A stretch of 64,000 bases of DNA, from positions 79,058-143,057 of the forward strand of contig NZ_JAJLPA010000006.1 of NCBI RefSeq assembly GCF_025548555.1. Reading direction: 5' to 3'. Below the pieces are notes generated by a model. It had not been told where the DNA came from. It saw only the letters and a program-made list of their open reading frames with translations, and made no database searches. The position numbers and the translations under genes were made by a program. Source of the stretch: Sphingomonas sp. A2-49 (GTDB lineage Bacteria; Pseudomonadota; Alphaproteobacteria; Sphingomonadales; Sphingomonadaceae). Shown here in pieces: positions 59,311 through 64,000 of this stretch; position 1 is the stretch's first letter, and each line of letters starts with the position of its first letter.

Positions 59311-59319
59311 TAGCGGCGC

Positions 59320-60189
59320 CTACAGCACGGCCGGCGTCACTGCGACACCGGCGACGCCCGGATCGAAGGCGAAGACGTTGCCCGCCTCTGGCTGCGCGGC
59401 GAGCGCCGCCGCGTCGAGGCCCTTGCGCGCGCTCGTCGCGAAGGCGGTGCGCAGGTCGTCGCCGCCGAACGCGATCTTGGTGATGTTCGATGCGGGAAGC
59501 GTCACCGTGCCGATCAGGCGCCCCGCGGGATCGTAGCGGCGCACGCCCCAGCCGCCCCACAGCGACACCCAGATGCACCCTTCCGCATCCGCGACCGATC
59601 CGTCGGGATGGCCGGCGCCGTCCTCGATCTCGACGAACCGTTCCGCCTCGCCCAGCGTCCCGTCGTCGCGGATCGTCGCGCGCCAGATCGTGCGGGCGAG
59701 CGTGTCGGTATGGTAGAGCGTGTCGCCGGAAATCGCCGGGCCGTTGGTGATGCACACCGGGGCGAGCCCGCTGTCGGTCACCCGACCCGCGGCGTGGCGG
59801 TAGAGCCGTCCGCTCGCCTGCGTCTCGGCGTCGTCCATCGTCCCGAACCAGATCCGGCCGGCGCCGTCGGTGGTCGCATCGTTCAGCCGGTTGCCCGGCG
59901 CGTCGCCCTCGGCACGCGCGTGCAGCGTGAAGCTGCCGTCCGCGGGATCGAAGCGGTGCAGCCCGGTGCGCAGGCCGGCGATCATGCCGCCATCCGCGTC
60001 CGGCAGCACCCAGCCGACCTGATCGGGCGCATCCCAGCGGCGCGCGGCGCCGGTCGCGGGATCGTAGCGGTGGATGTGGCGGCCCTTGATGTCGACGAAC
60101 CACAAGGCCGCGTCGCGTCCGATCCACACGGGCCCCTCGCCCAGCGTCGCCTGTACCGGCAGGATCGTACGAACGTGATGGTCTGACAT
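59320..60189 (-). CDS. SMP-30/gluconolactonase-family sugar lactonase
   Basis: A 289-residue six-bladed beta-propeller. The metal Glu is in ATLGEGPVWIG, the Asn residues in GNRLNDATTDGAGRIW and NGPAISGD, and the conserved HPDGSV is near the middle. These are the SMP-30 features for lactone hydrolysis, such as gluconolactone or arabinonolactone. I chose ATG 60189 because a Shine-Dalgarno-like agagg is spaced correctly from it; ATG 60198 lies directly on that element. With the convergent dehydrogenase it suggests a sugar-acid pathway. Confidence 0.88.
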   Translation of the reverse strand: MSDHHVRTILPVQATLGEGPVWIGRDAALWFVDIKGRHIHRYDPATGAARRWDAPDQVGWVLPDADGGMIAGLRTGLHRFDPADGSFTLHARAEGDAPGNRLNDATTDGAGRIWFGTMDDAETQASGRLYRHAAGRVTDSGLAPVCITNGPAISGDTLYHTDTLARTIWRATIRDDGTLGEAERFVEIEDGAGHPDGSVADAEGCIWVSLWGGWGVRRYDPAGRLIGTVTLPASNITKIAFGGDDLRTAFATSARKGLDAAALAAQPEAGNVFAFDPGVAGVAVTPAVL

Positions 60190-60278
60190 GGGCTGCATCC
60201 TCTTCTGCTCGGCGCTTCATCCACCGGCGGCGGGGATTCGTCTAGTCCGACAAATAGCACCCCGCCGCGACCGACAGG

Positions 60279-61388
60279 TCAGCCGTCGACGTCGAACAGG
60301 TCGGCGTGGCGGCGCGGCTGCGATCGCAGATACTGGTCCGGCGCCTTCACCCGCGCGCCCAGATGCGCCGCCGCGTGCCACGGCCAGCGCGGATCGTAGA
60401 GGATGGTCCGCGCAAGCGCGATCATGTCGGCATCGCCGGTGCCGACGATCGCCTCCGCCTGATCGTAGTCGGTGATGAGGCCGACCGCGACCACCGGCAG
60501 GCCGCAGCCCTGCCTGACCGCGCGGGCCAGCGGCACCTGATAGCTGGGACCGGCGGGGATGTCCTGGCGCGGGTCGAGACCGCCGCTCGATACGTGGATG
60601 GCAGCGCATCCGCGCGCTTCCAGCGCCCGTGCGAAGGCGACGGTCTGGTCCGCGTCCCAGCCGCCCTCGACCCAGTCGCTGCCCGACACCCGCATGGTCA
60701 CGGGGCGGTCGGCCGGGAACGCGGCGCGGACGGCGTCGTACACCTCGAGCGGGAAGCGCATGCGGTTTTCGAGCGTGCCGCCATACGCGTCGTCGCGCCG
60801 GTTCGACAGCGGCGAGAGGAACTGGTGAAGCAGGTAGCCGTGCGCACCGTGCAGCTGAACCGCGTCGATGCCGAGCCGCCCCGCGCGCCGCGCCGCATCG
60901 GCAAAGGCATCGCACAGCCCGCGCAGGTCGTCGACGGACAGCGCGACCGGCGCGTTCTCGCCCTCGGCGAACGCAACCGGGGACGGTGCGACCGTCTGCC
61001 AGCCGTCGGGCTGGCCGGGCGCGATCTGCTTGCCGCCCTTCCACGGCAGGTCGGTCGACGCCTTGCGACCGGCATGGGCGAGCTGGATCGCGACCGGCAT
61101 GTCCGAATGGCGGCGCACGCTTTCCAGCACGCGCGCCATCGCCGCCTCCGTCTCGTCGTTCCACAGGCCGACGTCGGCATGGGTGATCCGCCCTTCGGGA
61201 ACGACCGCGGTCGCCTCGATCGTCAGCAGCCCCGCGCCCGACAATGCGAGATGGCCGAGGTGGATCAGGTGCCAGTCGGTCATGCAGCCGTTGTCGGCCG
61301 AATATTGGCACATCGGCGCGATGACGATGCGGTTGCGCAGGGTCAGCGCGCCGACGGTGGCGGGCTGGAACAGGGCTGGCGTGCTCAT
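60279..61388 (-). CDS. NADH:flavin oxidoreductase, Old Yellow Enzyme family (NamA/YqjM-like)
   Basis: A 369-residue TIM-barrel flavoenzyme reducing activated C=C bonds. It starts MSTPALFQPATVGALTLRNR, followed by APMCQYSADNG with the flavin-tuning Cys27 typical of YqjM-like enzymes. Then come HLGHLALSGAGLLTIEATAV, QLAHAGRKAS, LHGAHGYLLHQFLSPLSN with the active-site His pair, and GTGDADMIALARTILYDPRW. The physiological substrate is unknown. It is unlinked to a repressor. Confidence 0.93.
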   Translation of the reverse strand: MSTPALFQPATVGALTLRNRIVIAPMCQYSADNGCMTDWHLIHLGHLALSGAGLLTIEATAVVPEGRITHADVGLWNDETEAAMARVLESVRRHSDMPVAIQLAHAGRKASTDLPWKGGKQIAPGQPDGWQTVAPSPVAFAEGENAPVALSVDDLRGLCDAFADAARRAGRLGIDAVQLHGAHGYLLHQFLSPLSNRRDDAYGGTLENRMRFPLEVYDAVRAAFPADRPVTMRVSGSDWVEGGWDADQTVAFARALEARGCAAIHVSSGGLDPRQDIPAGPSYQVPLARAVRQGCGLPVVAVGLITDYDQAEAIVGTGDADMIALARTILYDPRWPWHAAAHLGARVKAPDQYLRSQPRRHADLFDVDG

Positions 61389-61436
61389 GGGACCTCGTGG
61401 ATGGCGAATGCGCGACCCCTACGAACGGGCGCGGCG

Positions 61437-62798
61437 TTAGTGCCGTGCCGGCAACCGCACGCGCGCCTCCAGTCCGCCGCCCGCGCGCGCGCCGAGCGTC
61501 AGCGCGCCGCCGTGCAGCTCGGCGAGCTCGCGCACGATCGCGAGGCCGAAGCCATGCCCCTCGCCGCGCTCGTCGAGCCGCACGCCCGGCTCGGTCACCC
61601 GCGCGCGCTCGGCCGCGGGAATACCCGGTCCGTCGTCGGCGACGCGCAGTTCGAGCCAGCGCGCGTCGCCGGCGGCCGCGCGGACGGTCACCGCGATCGT
61701 CGCGGCGGCGTGGCGCGCGGCATTGTCGAGCAGGTTGCCGAGCAGCTCGTCGAAATCCTGCGCGTCGATCGCCGCGACGGGGTCGCCAGCGACCTCCGGC
61801 CGGATCGTCAGTTCGCGATCCGCGTGCAGGCGTGCCACCGCGGCGACCAGATCGGCGACCGCGGGCGCGACGCGGGTGCTGGCGCGCACGTCCGCGGTCC
61901 CGGCGCGCGCCCGCGACAGATGATGGCGGATGGTCGCGTCGATGCGCGCGACCTGCGCCGCCCGGGCCGGGTCGTCGGCGAGGGCGAGCGCGAGCGTCGC
62001 CACCGGCGTCTTGAGCGCATGCGCCAGATTGGCGGCGGACTGGCGCGCGGTGGCGAGCGCGGCGGCGCGATCGGCGGCGAGCGCGTTGAGTTCGGCCGCG
62101 AGCCCGCGCAGCTCGACCGGCTGGTCCTCGTCCACCCGCTCGATCGCGCCGGCGCGGATCGCCGCCAGCTGCTGGCGCAGGCGACCGAGCGGGCGCAGCC
62201 CGAGCCGCAATTGCACCACCGTCGCGGCGGCGAGCAGCGCCGCCAGGATCGCCAGCGCGGCGAGCAGCGGCAGCAACGCATCGCGCAGCGGCCGGGCGAT
62301 CACCGCGCGCGGCGCCGCCGCGGTCAGCGTCACCGCCCCGCCGCGGGTCGCGAGCACCAGCCGCCGCGCATGCAGGCCCCGGCCGCGGTCGTCCGCGCCG
62401 TCCAGTGCCTCGGGCCCGCCGTCGCGATCGCGCGCGGGACCGCCATCGGGACCGGGATCGGGATGCGGGCCGGGATGCGGCCCCGCCCGCAGCACCGGCA
62501 GGTCGACCGATCCGATCGCGCCTGCCGGTCCCTCGATCCGCCAGCGCCAGCCGCGCCCCGCCTCCAGCGCGCCGGCCCGTTCGGCGAGCAGCGCACGATC
62601 GACGCGTCCGTCGCGATCGACGGTGGCGGCGAGCAGCGCGACCTCGGCGTCCAGCCGCCGGTCGATCCCCTCGGTCACGACGCGTTCGAGGACGCCGCCG
62701 ATCGCCCAGCCGGCGATGGCCAGCGCCAGCAGGATCGCGACCGCCGACAACAGCAGCATGCGCCCCTGGATCGAGGCGGGGATGAGGCGCACCGTCAC
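61437..62798 (-). CDS. EnvZ/QseC-type sensor histidine kinase
   Basis: A 453-residue membrane kinase starting at GTG 62798, overlapping the regulator stop by four bases. It has membrane helices at about 12-38 and 172-197, a periplasmic domain of about 135 residues between them, a HAMP-like linker, and the H-box ANLAHALKTPVATLAL with His260. The ATPase core has GNLLDNAARHA, DDGPGIP and GHGFGLAIV. The sensor domain contains a Pro/His/Asp/Gly-rich run (about 105-135; AGPHPGPHPDPGPDGG), unusual for the family and reminiscent of the neighbour's tail. Confidence 0.9.
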   Translation of the reverse strand: MTVRLIPASIQGRMLLLSAVAILLALAIAGWAIGGVLERVVTEGIDRRLDAEVALLAATVDRDGRVDRALLAERAGALEAGRGWRWRIEGPAGAIGSVDLPVLRAGPHPGPHPDPGPDGGPARDRDGGPEALDGADDRGRGLHARRLVLATRGGAVTLTAAAPRAVIARPLRDALLPLLAALAILAALLAAATVVQLRLGLRPLGRLRQQLAAIRAGAIERVDEDQPVELRGLAAELNALAADRAAALATARQSAANLAHALKTPVATLALALADDPARAAQVARIDATIRHHLSRARAGTADVRASTRVAPAVADLVAAVARLHADRELTIRPEVAGDPVAAIDAQDFDELLGNLLDNAARHAAATIAVTVRAAAGDARWLELRVADDGPGIPAAERARVTEPGVRLDERGEGHGFGLAIVRELAELHGGALTLGARAGGGLEARVRLPARH

Positions 62799-63454
62799 GG
62801 ACAGGTCAGGCGATAGCCGCGGCCGCGCACCGTCTCGATCATCGTCGCGCCGATCTTGCGGCGCAGCCGGCCGACGATCACCTCCAGGCTGTTCGAATCG
62901 ACGTCGGCGTCGCCTTCGTAGACGCGTTCGAGCAGGTCGAGCCGCTCGATCACCGCCTCGCGCCGCAGCATCAGCGCCGACAGCACGCGCCATTCGAACG
63001 CGGTGAGCTTCAGCGGCAGGCCGTCGAGCTCGAAATGCCCGATCTGCGTGTCGAAGGACAGACGCCCGCACACCAGCACCGGCTGCGCATGGCCCGCGGC
63101 GCGGCGCACCAGCGCGCGCAGCCGCATCACCAGTTCCTCGACGCGGAACGGCTTGACCAGATAATCGTCCGCCCCCGCCTTGAACCCGGCGACCTTGTCC
63201 GACCAGCCGTCGCGCGCGGTCAGGATCAGCACCGGCAGCGTCCGCGCCGCGGCCCGCCATTCGCGCAGGACGGTGATGCCGTCCTTGCCCGCCAGCCCCA
63301 GGTCGAGCACCGCCGCGTCATAGGCCTCGGTCTCGCCCAGATGCGCGGCATCAATGCCGTCCGCCACCAGGTCGACCGCGAAATTCTCGGCGCGGAGCGC
63401 GCGCGCGATCGCCGGCCCCAGTTCGTGATCGTCCTCGACTAACAGAATGCGCAT
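62795..63454 (-). CDS. OmpR/PhoB-family response regulator
   Basis: A 219-residue regulator. The receiver domain starts MRILLVEDDHELGPAIARAL, with phospho-acceptor Asp51 in AAVLDLGLAGKDG, the Thr in ILTARDGWSDKV and the Lys in YLVKPFRVEEL. The winged helix-turn-helix is at about 130-218 and ends MIETVRGRGYRLTCP. It is first in the regulator-kinase operon and divergent from the OB-fold gene, with 110 bp between the starts that probably contains their shared control region. Confidence 0.94.
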   Translation of the reverse strand: MRILLVEDDHELGPAIARALRAENFAVDLVADGIDAAHLGETEAYDAAVLDLGLAGKDGITVLREWRAAARTLPVLILTARDGWSDKVAGFKAGADDYLVKPFRVEELVMRLRALVRRAAGHAQPVLVCGRLSFDTQIGHFELDGLPLKLTAFEWRVLSALMLRREAVIERLDLLERVYEGDADVDSNSLEVIVGRLRRKIGATMIETVRGRGYRLTCP

Positions 63455-63564
63455 CGGCAGCGGGTACCCCCTCACCCTAAACGCAATCTGAACCGCGCGG
63501 TTCAGCGGGCGTCGGCCACCGGCGCATAGAACGGCGTCATCGACACACCAAATGGAGACGATCG

Positions 63565-64000
63565 ATGGCAAGAATCACAATCGGACACCGCCAGCGGCTG
63601 GGCATCGGCGCGGCGGCCCTGCTCGCGGTGGGAGCGGCAGGCGGCGCCGGCGCGGTCGCGCTGACCCGGCCTGCGGTGGAGATGGCACCGACCATCGCCA
63701 CCCCCATCGCGCGCCTGCCGCAGAGCAGCGGCATCGTCACCGTCAAGGGCCGCGTCGCGGAGGTCTTCGGCGACCGGTTCGTGGTGCAGGACGGCAGCGG
63801 CCGGGCGATGATCGACGCCGGGCGCCGCGGCGGCAGCGTCGCGAAGGGCAGCAACGTGCTGGTACAGGGTCGCTACGACGACGGCCAGCTGCGCGCGCGC
63901 TTCCTGGTCGGACCGTCGGGCGAGATCGACGAGGTCGGCCCGCGCCACGGCCCGCACGGTCCCGGCGGGCCGGGTGGTCCGGGTAGTCCGGGCGGCCCCG
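63565..64000 (+). CDS. exported OB-fold (YgiW-like) protein, C-terminal end beyond the window
   Basis: ATG 63565 opens a frame that stays open to the window end (145 codons). It has a basic N-terminus (MARITIGHRQRLG), then a hydrophobic helix (IGAAALLAVGAAGGAGAVAL), suggesting export or anchoring. The OB-type core reads GIVTVKGRVAEVFGDRFVVQ and DGSGRAMIDAG, followed by NVLVQGRYDDGQLRA, like the BOF proteins YgiW/YdeI. The last 20 or so visible residues are a Gly/Pro/His repeat (HGPHGPGGPGGPG). It is divergent from the regulator. Confidence 0.78.
   Translation, partial: MARITIGHRQRLGIGAAALLAVGAAGGAGAVALTRPAVEMAPTIATPIARLPQSSGIVTVKGRVAEVFGDRFVVQDGSGRAMIDAGRRGGSVAKGSNVLVQGRYDDGQLRARFLVGPSGEIDEVGPRHGPHGPGGPGGPGSPGGP

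Overview
The window is a contiguous stretch of a GC-rich alphaproteobacterial chromosome, most likely Sphingomonas or a close sphingomonad. The support is the F1-only atp operon (atpHAGDC without F0 genes), an ATP12-type F1 assembly chaperone, an ETC complex I subunit region protein, a PhaR/thiolase locus, a large TonB-dependent receptor, a DUF2585 protein and very dense packing with many 4-base ATGA/GTGA overlaps. I see no rRNA, tRNA, prophage, transposase or CRISPR array. Most of the window is core chromosome; the less ordinary parts are the intergenic repeats, the PHA locus, the TonB receptor unit and the right edge.

Layout. 1-5.1 kb: end of a TPM-domain gene, a NUDIX hydrolase, an ETC complex I subunit protein, the HrpB helicase, a small Gly-rich protein and a CDF metal exporter. 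5.1-10.3 kb: polyprenyl diphosphate synthase, chorismate mutase, thymidylate kinase, a DUF1648-like and GNAT pair, and two crotonase-fold enzymes of valine/fatty acid catabolism. 10.3-18.7 kb: a soluble hybrid histidine kinase, fumarase C, two tiny Gly-rich proteins, DUF2585, guanylate kinase, an ATP12/small-membrane/HAD operon and a CAP-domain lipoprotein. 18.7-30.5 kb: hemW, an LpoA-like lipoprotein, rsmI, yraN, a pair of about 190-bp intergenic repeats, gshB, a DedA protein, xerC, a GAF-PAS-GGDEF protein, priA and a glycosylasparaginase, followed by a decayed tandem duplication with a palindromic repeat. 30.9-35.9 kb: the F1 operon on the minus strand with large hairpin repeats in two of its gene junctions. 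36-45.9 kb: a secreted unknown, Ada, a secreted HExxH protease with a helical repeat tail, a membrane-anchored trypsin-like protease, an orphan CpaF ATPase, a DUF6311 membrane protein and a two-lobed aspartic protease with a PDZ end. 45.9-49 kb: phaR facing a short PhaC-like enzyme and a thiolase. 49-53.5 kb: a TonB-dependent receptor with a possible 5' hairpin over its ribosome binding site, a strong terminator and a Sel1-like/2OG-Fe(II) oxygenase. 53.5-64 kb: alanine racemase with a FecCD/BtuCD-type importer, ketoglutarate semialdehyde dehydrogenase facing an SMP-30 lactonase, an Old Yellow Enzyme, and an OmpR/EnvZ-type two-component pair divergent from an exported OB-fold protein, an arrangement like ygiW-qseBC.

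How the genes work together. Several units form clear functional modules: F1-ATPase (atpHAGDC) and its ATP12 assembly factor; phaR, PhaC-like enzyme and thiolase for polyhydroxyalkanoate storage; periplasmic binding protein, permease and ATPase for corrinoid or iron-chelate import; sensor and regulator with a probable exported partner; and a receptor with an oxygenase for outer-membrane substrate uptake. All functional calls are from reading motifs and lengths; no database search was run. The GC and codon statements are by eye.
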